Shown here piece after piece: positions 18,351 to 27,772 of a stretch of 64,000 nucleotides of DNA (its first letter is position 1; each line of letters opens with the position of its first letter). Source of the DNA: Methylobacterium sp. NMS14P. Its GTDB lineage: Bacteria; Pseudomonadota; Alphaproteobacteria; Rhizobiales; Beijerinckiaceae. The notes beneath the pieces were generated by a model that saw nothing but the letters and a program-made list of their open reading frames with translations, had not been told where the DNA came from and did not search any database. A program made the translations under genes and the position numbers. The stretch spans positions 2,486,501 to 2,550,500 of the forward strand of contig NZ_CP087106.1 in assembly GCF_028583545.1 (NCBI RefSeq), written 5' to 3'.

Positions 18351-19223
18351 TTACTCGCCGCCGACCCACAGCACCGGCACGAAGCTGTAGCCAGCACCGT
18401 CCCGATCCACGTAGCCGAGCGCTGGGAATTCGAGATGGCCGCCGGCGATGAGCGTCCGCTCCCGAGCCACCTCGTCCAGGATCCGCTTGCGCGTCTCCCG
18501 CGCCTGGTCGCCGTCGACGTCGAAGCCGACGCCGGCCTCCGGGTTCTTGAACTGGATCGCCGGCAGGTGCACCACGTCGGTCCACATCATCAGCGACTGT
18601 CCACCGGAGACGATGCGGAAACCGCAATGGCCCGGCGTGTGGCCGGGCAGAGGGACCGCCGTGATCCCCGGCAGAACCTCGCCGCCGCGGTGCTCGCGCA
18701 CCTTGCCGGCGTAGGGCGCGAGCGCCTTGCGGGCGCCCTCGAAGTAGGGCTTCGCGGCCTCCGGCGCCTTGGTCAGCGCCTCGTCCGGAAGCCAGTGCGC
18801 CGCCTCGTCGGCGTGCAGCACGATCTCGGCGTTCGGGTAGCGCGCCGCGCCGTCCTTCACGAGACCGCCGACATGGTCGGGATGCAGGTGGCTGACGAGC
18901 ACCGTGCCGATCTCCTCCGGCTCGATGCCGGTGAGCGCGAGCGCCGCGCCGGCCCGACCCAGGGTCGGTGCCGGCGCGAGGTCGCCGTAACCCGTGTCGA
19001 TCAGGGTCGGCTTGAGGCCGGGACCCGTGATCAGGAACGCGTTCAGCGTGATCTTGGGCTGCTCGGTGCGGAAGCCCGCCAACTGGAGCCGCCCGGCCTC
19101 CTCCTTGGAGATACCCGTGACGAGATCGAGGCTGGCCTGAAACCAGCCGTCGTTGAGCGCGGTGACCGTGAGGTCGCCGAGGTTCCAACGCAGCACGCCC
19201 GGAAGCGGCTTCGATCCCGTCAT
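18351..19223 (-). CDS. Metallo-beta-lactamase-fold hydrolase inserted in the alpha operon
   Basis: About 290 residues of the MBL superfamily. The metal motif is HLHPDH in VLVSHLHPDHVGG, with a further ligand His in LPGHTPGH, Asp in MMWTDVVH and a late His in IAGGHLEFP. The ATG at 19223 has GGAG six bases upstream; an upstream TTG has none. The fold covers lactonases, glyoxalase II and other hydrolases, and the substrate cannot be told. No signal peptide is evident. It lies on the same strand between rpsK (34 bases away) and rpoA, where standard alpha operons have ribosomal genes only, so it is probably co-transcribed. Confidence 0.88.
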   Translation of the reverse strand: MTGSKPLPGVLRWNLGDLTVTALNDGWFQASLDLVTGISKEEAGRLQLAGFRTEQPKITLNAFLITGPGLKPTLIDTGYGDLAPAPTLGRAGAALALTGIEPEEIGTVLVSHLHPDHVGGLVKDGAARYPNAEIVLHADEAAHWLPDEALTKAPEAAKPYFEGARKALAPYAGKVREHRGGEVLPGITAVPLPGHTPGHCGFRIVSGGQSLMMWTDVVHLPAIQFKNPEAGVGFDVDGDQARETRKRILDEVARERTLIAGGHLEFPALGYVDRDGAGYSFVPVLWVGGE

Positions 19224-19257
19224 GAGCTTCTCCGTCAAAAGGCTTCGCAGCTTCGGA

Positions 19258-19647
19258 TCAGACGCGGCGGCGCTTGCGCGGCCGGCAGCCGTTGTGCGGG
19301 ATCGACGTCACGTCACGGATCGACGTCACCGTGAAGCCCGCGGCCTGGAGGGCGCGCAGCGCCGACTCGCGGCCCGAACCCGGACCCGACACCTCGACCT
19401 CGAGGGTGCGCATGCCGTGCTCGGCGGCCTTGCGGCCAGCATCCTCGGCGGCGACCTGGGCGGCGTACGGGGTCGACTTGCGCGAGCCCTTGAAGCCCAT
19501 CGCGCCGGCCGACGACCACGAGATCGTGTTGCCCTGCGCGTCCGTGATGGTGATCATCGTGTTGTTGAACGAGGCGTTCACGTGGGCGACGCCCGACACG
19601 ATGTTCTTGCGCTCGCGGCGACGGACGCGTTGCGGTTCCTTGGCCAT
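19258..19647 (-). CDS. rpsK: 30S ribosomal protein S11
   Basis: Small-subunit platform protein that contacts mRNA near the exit channel. 129 residues with the conserved [12 protein letters not shown] and [15 protein letters not shown] segments and the C-terminal [13 protein letters not shown]. It follows rpsM after 172 bases, a longer gap than usual, and precedes the inserted hydrolase gene. Confidence 0.98.
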   Translation of the reverse strand: MAKEPQRVRRRERKNIVSGVAHVNASFNNTMITITDAQGNTISWSSAGAMGFKGSRKSTPYAAQVAAEDAGRKAAEHGMRTLEVEVSGPGSGRESALRALQAAGFTVTSIRDVTSIPHNGCRPRKRRRV

Positions 19648-19819
19648 TCTGGTCTCACTCTTCCTTCAGGCGCGCCCGTAATGCCAGGCGCTCGGGATTC
19701 TTTCGGGACTTGGCCGGAGCGTCCGTGCAGGGCGCTCCAACCGACGCCGGACCCGATGCGGGACACCCGGCGCGACGGAACGGAGGCCGAGCGGAGCGCG
19801 GCCTCCGAGTTCCAGAGGC

Positions 19820-20188
19820 TTACTTCTTCTTGCCGGCGATCGGCTTCGCCTTGCCCTTGCGGGTGCGGGCGTTGGTGTGCGTGCGCTGGCCGCGGACCGG
19901 CAGCTGCTTGCGGTGACGCAGACCGCGATAGGCGCCGAGATCCATCAGACGCTTGATGTTCATCGACACGTCGCGGCGGAGGTCGCCCTCGACGAGGTAG
20001 TCACGGTCGATCGTCTCGCGGATCGAGAGAACCTCGGCGTCGGTCAGCTGGTTGACGCGACGCTCGGCCGGGATGTTCACCTTCTGGGTGATCTCCTCGG
20101 CCTTCTTGGCGCCGATGCCGTGGATGTACTGGAGCGCGATGACGACGCGCTTGTTGGTCGGGATGTTGACGCCTGCGATACGGGCCAC
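19820..20188 (-). CDS. rpsM: 30S ribosomal protein S13
   Basis: Head protein that contacts tRNA and forms inter-subunit bridges. 122 residues from a GTG start (GGAG eight bases upstream), giving the family N-terminus ARIAGVNIP; the open frame further upstream is not coding. Conserved [14 protein letters not shown] and a Lys-rich tail are present. It is the first gene of the alpha group here, because the gene on its upstream side runs the other way. Confidence 0.97.
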   Translation of the reverse strand: MARIAGVNIPTNKRVVIALQYIHGIGAKKAEEITQKVNIPAERRVNQLTDAEVLSIRETIDRDYLVEGDLRRDVSMNIKRLMDLGAYRGLRHRKQLPVRGQRTHTNARTRKGKAKPIAGKKK

Positions 20189-20338
20189 GATCACTCTCCA
20201 TGTCGGGCCCGCGGATCCGGGCCAGTGCCGTGCGCGTCCGGTGGAGGCCGGCCCCTGCGCACGTGAAACGACGACGCGGCCCGCGGGCAGCCCTGGACAG
20301 GGCACCTCGGACCATCGTTCGGTTGGACGAAGGAGGGC

Positions 20339-20367
20339 CTGCTAGCGCGCGGGCGACCCAATGTCAA
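20339..20367 (-). promoter_or_regulatory. Promoter of the alpha operon (rpsM onward)
   Basis: Read on the minus strand, TTGACA (20362-20367) and TAGCAG (20339-20344) are spaced by exactly 17 bases. The -35 is a perfect consensus. It lies about 150 bases before the rpsM start, just beyond the 5' end of the divergent gene at 20439. Confidence 0.7.
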
Positions 20368-20438
20368 CGACGGGTCGCCATGGCTCTGTCCCGCCACGCG
20401 CACGATGCCTGCCCGACACATGTGCTCGAGGAGCGGAG

Positions 20439-20795
20439 ATGGCGGTTCTGACGAGTGACGGCGCGACCCTGCGGGCCTTCGCCGACTCGGTGCTGCGCGC
20501 CGCGGAGGAGACCCTGGAAGAGGTCATGCCGGTCACGCTGGCGGTGATCGGCGGCGTGCTCGCCGAGGCGGAGCCCGGCTCGGTCGCGCTCCAAGACGAG
20601 GATGGCGGGCCGCCGCTGCTCTGGGCGACCTTCGTCGGGCGCCGCATGGTGTTCCGCTACAACACGATGACGGCGATGATCGAGCTGCGCGACGGCACCG
20701 CGGACGGCTACCCGTTCCGCCTGTTCGGCCATCGGTCGCTGCAGATGGACATCGTCAACTTCTTCGGGAGCCTCCGCCGCGAAGGACGGATCTGA
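20439..20795 (+). CDS. Conserved-looking hypothetical protein, opposite strand within ribosomal cluster
   Basis: About 118 residues, no signal peptide or membrane helix. The start at 20439 follows GAGGAGCGGAG; the frame is open upstream but crosses the rpsM promoter. The sequence alternates helix-like and strand-like stretches (LRAFADSVLRAAEETLEEVM, PPLLWATFVGRRMVFRYNTM, FRLFGHRSLQMDIVNFFGSL). No family is recognised. It lies on the plus strand between adk and rpsM, which both run on the minus strand, and so divides the spc and alpha groups into separate transcripts. Confidence 0.75.
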   Translation: MAVLTSDGATLRAFADSVLRAAEETLEEVMPVTLAVIGGVLAEAEPGSVALQDEDGGPPLLWATFVGRRMVFRYNTMTAMIELRDGTADGYPFRLFGHRSLQMDIVNFFGSLRREGRI

Positions 20796-20799
20796 GCGC

Positions 20800-20827
20800 C
20801 GGTCCCGGCCGCGGGCTCCCGGGACCG
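20800..20827. terminator. Bidirectional hairpin between two convergent small genes
   Basis: CGGTCCCGG and CCGGGACCG are perfect 9-base arms around a GC-rich loop. The hairpin lies between the stop at 20795 (plus) and the stop at 20847 (minus), where a shared terminator would be expected. There is no T run. Confidence 0.5.
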
Positions 20828-20846
20828 TGCCGGCCTGCGCGACGTC

Positions 20847-21077
20847 TCAGCGGAAGCCCTGGTTCCGCAACCGGCAGTAGCCGCCCATGGTCTGGTAGCC
20901 CGCCGGGCAGCGGCGGACGCAGGTCCCCGCCGCGTACTTGAGCGGCGGCCGGCAGGCGTGGCGGAACCGCTTCTGGCCGTACACGAAGGACTGGGCCGGG
21001 CTCTGCGCGAAGGCCGGCAGCGGCGGGACGGCCATCGCGAGCAGGACGGACGCGGTGGCGAGAAGGCGGACGGTCAT
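20847..21077 (-). CDS. Small secreted four-cysteine protein, function unknown
   Basis: 76 residues. Residues 1-25 (MTVRLLATASVLLAMAVPPLPAF then AQ) form a Sec signal peptide. The mature part has four cysteines, in RHACRPP, GTCVRRCPAGY and GYCRL, and could form two disulfide bonds in the periplasm or outside. No family is recognised. It lies between adk and the plus-strand gene at 20439, about 95 bases after the adk stop and on the same strand. Confidence 0.72.
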   Translation of the reverse strand: MTVRLLATASVLLAMAVPPLPAFAQSPAQSFVYGQKRFRHACRPPLKYAAGTCVRRCPAGYQTMGGYCRLRNQGFR

Positions 21078-21133
21078 GGCGTTTCCGATCGTGGATCCAG
21101 CCCATAACTAGCCGAGATACCGCCGGGTTCACG

Positions 21134-21162
21134 GGCGCGCTTGACCGATCGGTCAGCGCGCC
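21134..21162. promoter_or_regulatory. Long palindrome between adk and the four-cysteine protein gene
   Basis: TGACCGATCGGTCA (21142-21155) is a perfect 14-base palindrome, flanked by GGCGCGC and GCGCGCC arms with one extra T. The core looks like a dimeric repressor operator (TetR-type operators often look like this). The whole can also fold as a stable hairpin ending the adk transcript. It lies 64 bases upstream of the 21077 start. Confidence 0.5.
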
Positions 21163-21171
21163 GCGATCGCG

Positions 21172-21774
21172 TCAGGAGGCTACGCGCTCCTCGTGCGGCT
21201 CAAGCACCGCCATCAGGTCGGCGGTGACCTTGTCGATCGGCTGCATGCCGTCGATGGTCTCCAGCGTGCCCTTCTGCGCGTAGTAGGCCGAGAGGGGGGC
21301 GGTCTGGGCGCGGTAGGCCTCGAGCCGCTGCTTGAACACCTCGGGGGTGTCGTCCTTCCGAACGGCCTGGCCGCGGGCCAGGGTCTCGGCGGCGCGCTTC
21401 TCGATGCGGCCGACCAGGGCGTTCTCATCGACCTTCAGCTCGACGACCGCGGACAGGCTCAGCCCCTTGCTGGCGAGCATCTCGCCGAGCGCCTCGGCCT
21501 GCGCGACCGTACGCGGGAAGCCGTCGAGGATGAAGCCGCGGCGGGCGTCCGGCTCCTCGATCCGGTCGGCGACGATGCCGACGACGATCCGGTCGGAGAC
21601 GAGGCCGCCGGATTCCATCACGGCCTTGGCCTCGAGGCCTACCGGCGTACCGGCGGCCACCGCGGCACGGAGCATGTCGCCGGTGGAGAGCTGCGGGATG
21701 CCGAAGCGCTGTACGATCCGCTCGGATTGCGTCCCCTTCCCCGCACCGGGCGGCCCGAGCAGAATGATGCGCAT
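21172..21774 (-). CDS. adk: Adenylate kinase, short-LID form
   Basis: It interconverts ATP plus AMP with two ADP. 200 residues with the P-loop GPPGAGKGT, the AMP-binding [10 protein letters not shown], and DGFPRTVAQ. The LID is short (about residues 125-140, [14 protein letters not shown]), without the long insertion or Cys4 zinc site of other forms. It follows secY after about 170 bases, the common bacterial order secY-adk-rpsM, though here two extra genes intervene before rpsM. Confidence 0.97.
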   Translation of the reverse strand: MRIILLGPPGAGKGTQSERIVQRFGIPQLSTGDMLRAAVAAGTPVGLEAKAVMESGGLVSDRIVVGIVADRIEEPDARRGFILDGFPRTVAQAEALGEMLASKGLSLSAVVELKVDENALVGRIEKRAAETLARGQAVRKDDTPEVFKQRLEAYRAQTAPLSAYYAQKGTLETIDGMQPIDKVTADLMAVLEPHEERVAS

Positions 21775-21945
21775 GGCGTTGTCCTCGTTCGGCCCACTCT
21801 CTCAGTGGGCACAAGCCGTGGTGGCGAAGCCTCCCTGGCATCGCCGGGTTCAGGGATTTCTAGCCGGTCCGCGCCGGGGAGGCATCCAGACCTTTGGGCC
21901 AGAGGCGGGACGGCTCCTGGGAGTCGGCCCGCCTCTGTAGCAGGC

Positions 21946-23292
21946 TCAGCGCCGCCGTTGCGTGGTCGAGGCGCCACGCAGCTTGGCCTTCTTCACGAGG
22001 CCCTCGTACTGATGGGCCATCAGGTGCCCGTGGATCTGCGCCACCGTGTCCATTGTGACCGAGACCACGATGAGCAGCGAGGTGCCGCCGAAGCCGAGGC
22101 TGGCCGCCGCGTAGGACGACAGGATCTCCGGGCAGAGGCACACGAGGGTCAGGTACAGGGCGCCGATCACCGTGATGCGGGTCAGCACCTTGTCGATGAA
22201 GGCCGCGGTGCGCTCGCCCGGGCGGATGCCCGGGATGAAGCCGCCGTGCTTCTTCAGGTTGTCGGCCGTCTCCTGCGGATTGAAGACCACCGCGGTGTAG
22301 AAGAACGTGAAGAAGATGATCAGCGCCGCGTAGAGCACCATGAACAGCGGCGTTCCGTGGCCGAGATAGGCCGTGACCGTGCCGAGCCAGCCGGTGGCGC
22401 CGCCGTTGGCCGAGAAGCTCGCGGCGGTGGCCGGCAGCAGCAGCAGCGACGAGGCGAAGATCGGCGGGATCACGCCCGAGGTGTTGAGCTTGAGCGGCAG
22501 GAACGAGGTCTGGCCCTCGTACATCCGGTTGCCGACCTGGCGCTTCGGGTAGTTGATCAGCAGCCGGCGCTGGGCCCGCTCCATGAAAACGATGAAGTAG
22601 ACGAGCGCCACGGCCGCGACGCCGACGCCCAGGATGATCGCCGGCGACAGGGCGCCGGTGCGGCCTAGCTCCAGCGCGCCCGCGATCGCTACCGGAAGGT
22701 GGGCCACGATGCCGGCGAAGATGATCAGCGAGGAGCCGTTGCCGATGCCGCGCGAGGTGATCTGCTCGCCGAGCCACATCAGGAACAGGGTGCCGCCCGT
22801 GAGGGTGATCACCGTCGAGGCCAGGAAGAACGGGCCCGGATCGATCGCGGCCGAGGAGCCCTGGAGGCCGATCGCGATGCCCCAGGATTGCACCAGTGCC
22901 AGCACCACCGTCAGGTAGCGGGTGTACTGGTTGATGACCTTGCGGCCCGACTCGCCCTCCTTCTTCAGCGCTTCCAGGCTCGGGATCACCGAGGTCAGAA
23001 GCTGCACGATGATCGAGGCCGAGATGTAGGGCATGATGTTCAGGGCGAAGATCGCCATGCGCTCCACGGCGCCGCCCGAGAACATGTTGAACAGGCCCAG
23101 CACGCCGCCCGCCTGCTGCTGGAAGTTCCGGGCGAACTGCTCCGGGTCGATGCCGGGGATCGGGATGTACGTGCCCAGCCGGAACACCACGAGGGCGCCG
23201 AGCGTGAACCAGATGCGCTTCTTCAGCTCATCGGCCTTGGCGATCGCACCGAAGTTGAGGTTGGCGGCAAGCTGCTCGGCGGCTGAGGCCAT
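21946..23292 (-). CDS. secY: Protein translocase subunit SecY
   Basis: Channel of the Sec export machinery in the inner membrane. 448 residues with about ten hydrophobic segments, the conserved LGTYIPIPGID first periplasmic region, plug and pore-ring region (GGVLGLFNMFSGGA), and cytoplasmic loops with RITVIGALYL and the GIRPGERTAAFI segment. It follows rplO in the standard spc order. Confidence 0.98.
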   Translation of the reverse strand: MASAAEQLAANLNFGAIAKADELKKRIWFTLGALVVFRLGTYIPIPGIDPEQFARNFQQQAGGVLGLFNMFSGGAVERMAIFALNIMPYISASIIVQLLTSVIPSLEALKKEGESGRKVINQYTRYLTVVLALVQSWGIAIGLQGSSAAIDPGPFFLASTVITLTGGTLFLMWLGEQITSRGIGNGSSLIIFAGIVAHLPVAIAGALELGRTGALSPAIILGVGVAAVALVYFIVFMERAQRRLLINYPKRQVGNRMYEGQTSFLPLKLNTSGVIPPIFASSLLLLPATAASFSANGGATGWLGTVTAYLGHGTPLFMVLYAALIIFFTFFYTAVVFNPQETADNLKKHGGFIPGIRPGERTAAFIDKVLTRITVIGALYLTLVCLCPEILSSYAAASLGFGGTSLLIVVSVTMDTVAQIHGHLMAHQYEGLVKKAKLRGASTTQRRR

Positions 23293-23438
23293 AAGCGTCG
23301 CGTCCTGGACATGTCGCCGGGCGAAGGGTGCCCGGATGAAACGAAAAACGGCGGCCCGCGTGGTCGCAGGGCCGCCGCTCGAAGGATCGGCTTAAAGGGT
23401 GCGCGGAGCCCGTGCAACGGGTTCCGGAGTCGCTCCCG

Positions 23439-23942
23439 TCAGGACGTGGCCGCCTCGCTGCCGCCGCGGGTGGAGGCACCCTGGGCGTAGACGGTGCTGA
23501 CCGAGCCACCGGCCTTCTCGACCGCCTCGACGGCGGACTTGGAGGCGCGGGTCACCTCGAAGCTGAGCTTCGCGGTCAGCTCGCCGACACCGAGCAGCTT
23601 CACGCCGTCGCGGGGACGGGCGATGATGCCGGCGGCGACGAGGCTCTCCACCGTCACGGTGGCGGCCTTGTCGAGCTTGCCCGCGTCGACGGCCTCCTGG
23701 ATCCGGCCGAGGTTCACCTCGTTCAGGTCCTGGGCGTACAGGTTGTTGAAGCCGCGCTTCGGCAGGCGACGATGCAGCGGCATCTGACCGCCCTCGAAGC
23801 CCTTGATGGACACGCCGGTCCGGGCCTTCTGGCCCTTCACGCCGCGGCCCGCGGTCTTGCCCTTTCCGGAGCCGATGCCCCGGCCGACACGCATCCGGTT
23901 CTTGGTTGCGCCCGGGTTGTCGCTGATCTCGTTGAGCTTCAT
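23439..23942 (-). CDS. rplO: 50S ribosomal protein L15
   Basis: About 167 residues beginning [30 protein letters not shown], the L15 signature. The ATG at 23942 has GAGGAGG upstream and is preferred to an upstream start. The C-terminus is slightly extended by a Gly/Ser/Ala tail. It is flanked by rpmD and secY as expected. Confidence 0.97.
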   Translation of the reverse strand: MKLNEISDNPGATKNRMRVGRGIGSGKGKTAGRGVKGQKARTGVSIKGFEGGQMPLHRRLPKRGFNNLYAQDLNEVNLGRIQEAVDAGKLDKAATVTVESLVAAGIIARPRDGVKLLGVGELTAKLSFEVTRASKSAVEAVEKAGGSVSTVYAQGASTRGGSEAATS

Positions 23943-23952
23943 CGGGACCTCC

Positions 23953-24144
23953 TCACGCCACGTCGCCGTGGACGCGCACGAGGTGCGCAACCTTGCGGAT
24001 CATGCCGCGCACGGAGGGAGTATCCTCCAGCTCGGACACGCGGTGGAGCTTGTTGAGTTTCAGGCCGATCAGCGTCTGGCGCTGGCTGGCCTCGCGGCGG
24101 ATCGGCGAGCCGATCTGCTCGACGCGGAGAGTCTTCTGTGCCAT
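23953..24144 (-). CDS. rpmD: 50S ribosomal protein L30
   Basis: 63 residues with the L30 pattern ([28 protein letters not shown] and [11 protein letters not shown]). It lies 12 bases after rpsE and 10 bases before rplO, a tight operon position. Confidence 0.96.
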
Positions 24145-24156
24145 CGGACCCTCCCC

Positions 24157-24744
24157 TTACGCGACCGCGGCTTCGGACTGGTCCGCCGGGTCGGCATCGC
24201 GGCGACGCGACTGGAGCGTCGAAACCTTGATGCCGCGGCGGGCCGCCACGGAGCGCGGGCTGTCCTCGTTCTTGAGCGCCTCGAAGGTGGCGCGCACGAG
24301 GTTGTAGGGGTTCGAGGACCCCAGCGACTTGGCGACGACGTCCTGCATGCCGAGCGTCTCGAACACGGCGCGCATCGGACCGCCGGCGATGATGCCGGTG
24401 CCCTGCGGGGCCGCGCGGAGGATCACCTTGCCGGCCCCGTGACGACCGTTGACGTCGTGGTGCAGGGTCCGGCCCTCGCGGAGCGAGACGCGGATCAGGC
24501 CGCGCTTGGCGGCTTCCGTCGCCTTGCGGATGGCTTCCGGAACCTCACGGGCCTTGCCGTGGCCGAAGCCGACGCGGCCCTTCTGGTCACCGACGACGAC
24601 GAGCGCCGCGAAGCCGAAGCGACGGCCGCCCTTCACCACCTTGGCGACGCGGTTGATGTGGACGAGCTTGTCCACGAACTCGCTGTCGCGCTCCTCGCGA
24701 TCATCGCGGCGGCCGCGGCCCCCGCCTTCACGTTCACGTGCCAT
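24157..24744 (-). CDS. rpsE: 30S ribosomal protein S5
   Basis: Accuracy-related small-subunit protein. 195 residues with a charged N-terminal extension ([15 protein letters not shown]), the double-stranded RNA-binding region ([17 protein letters not shown]), and [15 protein letters not shown]. The N- and C-terminal tails are longer than in E. coli S5, as is usual in alphaproteobacteria. Confidence 0.97.
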   Translation of the reverse strand: MAREREGGGRGRRDDREERDSEFVDKLVHINRVAKVVKGGRRFGFAALVVVGDQKGRVGFGHGKAREVPEAIRKATEAAKRGLIRVSLREGRTLHHDVNGRHGAGKVILRAAPQGTGIIAGGPMRAVFETLGMQDVVAKSLGSSNPYNLVRATFEALKNEDSPRSVAARRGIKVSTLQSRRRDADPADQSEAAVA

Positions 24745-24849
24745 GTTGTCTACCTGTCCATCTCACTGACGCGGCCGGCGGGGCCGCTCGCTCGATCGGG
24801 TTTTCGGATATGCCGGGCGAAGTGGATCCGCCCGGCCCGCCGTCGTGAC

Positions 24850-25212
24850 TTAGAACTCCAGGCCGCCCTCGCGGGCGGCCTCGGCCACGGCAGCGACGCG
24901 GCCGTGATAGATGTAGCCGGAGCGGTCGAAGATCACCTTCGTGACGCCCGCGGCCTTGGCGCGCTCGGCGACGAGCTTGCCCACCGCCTTGGCGGCGGCG
25001 ACGTCGGCGCCGGTCTTGAGTTCGCCCTTGAGAGCCTTGTCGATCGACGAGGCCGAGGCCAGCGTCTTGCCGGCGACGTCGTCGATGACCTGCACGTAGA
25101 TCTGCTTCGACGAGCGGAACACCGAGAGCCGCGGACGGCCGTTGGCGGCCGCCCGCAGCGCGCGGCGGACGCGCGCCTTGCGGCGATCGAGGGCTTCGAG
25201 CTTGCGAGACAT
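24850..25212 (-). CDS. rplR: 50S ribosomal protein L18
   Basis: 5S rRNA-binding protein. 120 residues starting [20 protein letters not shown], with [20 protein letters not shown]. The start at 25212 has AGGAGGG upstream. It lies 10 bases after rplF and 105 bases before rpsE. Confidence 0.97.
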   Translation of the reverse strand: MSRKLEALDRRKARVRRALRAAANGRPRLSVFRSSKQIYVQVIDDVAGKTLASASSIDKALKGELKTGADVAAAKAVGKLVAERAKAAGVTKVIFDRSGYIYHGRVAAVAEAAREGGLEF

Positions 25213-25222
25213 GATGCCCTCC

Positions 25223-25756
25223 TTACTTCTTCTTGCCTTCCTTGCGGAAGATGAACTCGCCCGCATACCTCACGCCCTTGCCCTTGTAGGGCTCGGGTCC
25301 GCGGTAATCGCGGATCTCGGCGGCGACCTGACCGACCTGCTGGCGGTTGATCCCGGAGATCGTGATCTCGGTGGGCTTCGGGGTCGCGATCGTGATCCCG
25401 GCCGGGATCTCGTACTCGATGTCGTGGCTGTAGCCGAGCGACAGCTTGAGGGCCTTGCCGGCCATCGCCGCACGATAGCCGACGCCCGTGATCTCGAGCT
25501 TCTTCTCGAAGCCCTTCGACACGCCCTCGACGATGTTGGCGATCTGCGCCCGCGACGTGCCCCAGAGGGAGCGCGCCGGCTTGGACTGGTTGATCGGCTC
25601 GACCGAGATCGCGCCGTCCTTCAGGGCCACGTTGACGAGGGCGGGAACGACGAACGACAGCTCGCCCTTCGAACCCTTCATCTTCACCGTCTGACCGGTG
25701 ACCGTGGCGGTAACGCCGGCCGGCACGGGGACCGGCTTCTTGCCTACGCGAGACAT
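25223..25756 (-). CDS. rplF: 50S ribosomal protein L6
   Basis: 177 residues starting [15 protein letters not shown] with the second-domain motif [15 protein letters not shown] near the C-terminus. The start at 25756 has a GGAGG box; the frame stays open upstream into rpsH. Standard spc position. Confidence 0.97.
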   Translation of the reverse strand: MSRVGKKPVPVPAGVTATVTGQTVKMKGSKGELSFVVPALVNVALKDGAISVEPINQSKPARSLWGTSRAQIANIVEGVSKGFEKKLEITGVGYRAAMAGKALKLSLGYSHDIEYEIPAGITIATPKPTEITISGINRQQVGQVAAEIRDYRGPEPYKGKGVRYAGEFIFRKEGKKK

Positions 25757-25778
25757 GGGATAACCTCCTCCGTCCCGA

Positions 25779-26174
25779 TCAGAACACGGTGCAGAGCACT
25801 TCACCGCCGACGTTGCGCTCGCGCGCCTCGTGGTCGGCCATGACGCCCTGCGGGGTGGAGACGATGGTGACGCCGAGGCCGTCGGCCACGTGCGGCAGCT
25901 CGCCGACCGACGAGTAGACCCGGCGGCCCGGCTTCGAGACGCGCTTGATCTCGCGGATCACCGGGCGTCCGTCGTAGTACTTGAGCTCGATGGCGAACTC
26001 GGTGCGGCCGTTGCCGAGGTCGGTCGCCGCGTAGTCGCGGATGTAGCCCTCGGACTTCAGCACGTCGAGGACGCTGGCGCGCAGGCGCGAGCCGGGCGTC
26101 TGGACGACGTTGCGACGGCGCAGCTGGCCGTTGCGGATGCGGGTGAGCATGTCGCCCACGGGATCGTTAACCAT
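25779..26174 (-). CDS. rpsH: 30S ribosomal protein S8
   Basis: 131 residues beginning [20 protein letters not shown] and ending with the S8 motif [24 protein letters not shown]8 is the autogenous repressor of the spc operon in E. coli; whether that holds here is unknown. It lies 10 bases after rpsN. Confidence 0.97.
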   Translation of the reverse strand: MVNDPVGDMLTRIRNGQLRRRNVVQTPGSRLRASVLDVLKSEGYIRDYAATDLGNGRTEFAIELKYYDGRPVIREIKRVSKPGRRVYSSVGELPHVADGLGVTIVSTPQGVMADHEARERNVGGEVLCTVF

Positions 26175-26184
26175 GGGGACCTCC

Positions 26185-26490
26185 TTACCAGCTCGACTTG
26201 ACCAAGCCGGGGATCAGGCCCCGGTTGCCAAGCTCGCGCAGCGCCACGCGCGAGATGCCCATCTTGCGGTAGTAGGCGCGCGGACGGCCGGTCATGCCGC
26301 AACGGTTGCGGATGCGGGTGGCCGACGAGTTGCGCGGCAGTTCCGCGAGCTTGAGGCGCGCCTCGAAGCGCTCCTCCATCTCGAGGGCGTCGTTGTTGGC
26401 GATCTCGAGGAGCGCCTTCCGCTTGGCCGCAAAGCGCTTCACCAGCGCCTTGCGGGCCTCGTTCTTCTCGACTGAGCTTTTCTTCGACAT
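26185..26490 (-). CDS. rpsN: 30S ribosomal protein S14, zinc-independent form
   Basis: 101 residues starting [20 protein letters not shown] and ending with [40 protein letters not shown]. It lacks the CxxC pair of the short zinc form. The start at 26490 gives the normal family N-terminus. Confidence 0.97.
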
Positions 26491-26530
26491 ATCGTCTATC
26501 TCCGGTGTCCGCGTCTGAGACCCGAGGGCC

Positions 26531-27097
26531 TCACTGCCGGAACGGGAACTTGAAGGCGGCGAGCAGCGCCTTGGCCTCGGCATCGGTCTTGGCGGTGGTC
26601 GCCACGACGATGTCCATGCCCCACATCTGCTCGGCCTTGTCGTAGGAGATCTCCGGGAACACGAGGTGCTCCTTGAGACCCAGGGCGTAGTTGCCGCGGC
26701 CGTCGAACGAGCGCGGGTTCAGGCCGCGGAAGTCACGCACGCGCGGCAGCGCGATGGTGATCAGCCGGTCCATGAACTCGTACATGCGCTGCTTGCGCAG
26801 GGTCACCTTGCAGCCGATCGGCATGCCCTCGCGGACCTTGAAGGTCGCGATGGCCTTGCGGGCCTTGGTGATGACCGGCTTCTGGCCGGCGATCAGGGCG
26901 AGGTCGCCCGCCGCCACCGAGGCCTTCTTCGAGTCCGCGGTGGACTCGCCGACGCCCATGTTGATCACGATCTTCGTGATCTGCGGCACTTCCATGGGGT
27001 TCTTGTAGCCGAACTCTTCGATCAGCTTCTGCCGAACCACCTCGTCGTAGTGCTTGCGCAGCCGCGGGGTGTAGGCGTTCTTGTCGGCCTCAGCCAT
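26531..27097 (-). CDS. rplE: 50S ribosomal protein L5
   Basis: 5S rRNA-binding protein. 188 residues with [22 protein letters not shown] and [15 protein letters not shown]. Its start overlaps the last 8 bases of rplX, so translation of the two is probably coupled. Confidence 0.98.
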
Positions 27098-27404
27098 CGA
27101 TCTGATCCCCCGTGGTCTTGGCGAACCGGACCTTGCGCCCGTCTTCGAGGATGCGGAAACCCACGCGGGTCGGCTTGCCGTTGGCGTCCGCGACCGCGAT
27201 GTTCGAGAGCTGGATGGCGGCCTCCTTGGAGATGATGCCGCCTTCCTGGTTCTGGGTCTGCTTCTGGTGCTTCTTCACCAGGTTGATGCCGCGCACGAAG
27301 GCCCGGCCTTCCTTCGGCAGAACCTGGATCACCTCGCCCGACCGGCCCGAATCGCGGCCGGTGAGCACGACGACCTTGTCGCCCTTCTTGATCTTGGCAG
27401 CCAT
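27090..27404 (-). CDS. rplX: 50S ribosomal protein L24
   Basis: 104 residues with an N-terminal KOW motif ([22 protein letters not shown]). The ATG overlaps the rplN stop (TAATG) and the end overlaps the rplE start by 8 bases. The long open frame upstream belongs to the rplN shadow. Confidence 0.97.
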   Translation of the reverse strand: MAAKIKKGDKVVVLTGRDSGRSGEVIQVLPKEGRAFVRGINLVKKHQKQTQNQEGGIISKEAAIQLSNIAVADANGKPTRVGFRILEDGRKVRFAKTTGDQIDG

Positions 27405-27772
27405 TACAGCACCTCCGGAGCCAGGGAGATGATCTTCATGTGGTTGCGGGCGCGGAGCTCGCGCGGCACCGGTCCGAAGATACGGGTGCCGATCGGCTCC
27501 TTCTGATTGTTGATCAGAACGGCCGCGTTCTTGTCGAAGCGGATCACCGAACCGTCGGCGCGCTTCACGTCCTTGGCCGTGCGGACGACGACCGCCTTCA
27601 TGACGTCGCCCTTCTTGACGCGACCGCGCGGGATCGCCTCCTTGACGGAGACGACGATCACGTCGCCCACGCCGGCATACTTGCGCTTCGACCCGCCGAG
27701 AACCTTGATGCACATCACACGGCGTGCACCCGAGTTATCGGCAACGTCCAGATTCGTCTGCATCTGGATCAC
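27404..27772 (-). CDS. rplN: 50S ribosomal protein L14
   Basis: 122 residues from a GTG start, [18 protein letters not shown], with [29 protein letters not shown] lies about 9 bases upstream. In almost all bacteria rplN directly follows rpsQ; here it is the first gene of its unit and rpsQ ends 13.7 kb away on the other strand. Confidence 0.97.
   Translation of the reverse strand: MIQMQTNLDVADNSGARRVMCIKVLGGSKRKYAGVGDVIVVSVKEAIPRGRVKKGDVMKAVVVRTAKDVKRADGSVIRFDKNAAVLINNQKEPIGTRIFGPVPRELRARNHMKIISLAPEVL

Noticed and set aside
17229..19334. 701-codon plus-strand open frame opposite rpoA, the hydrolase and rpsK
   Set aside because: It lies antisense to three certain genes and its composition is that of a GC shadow.
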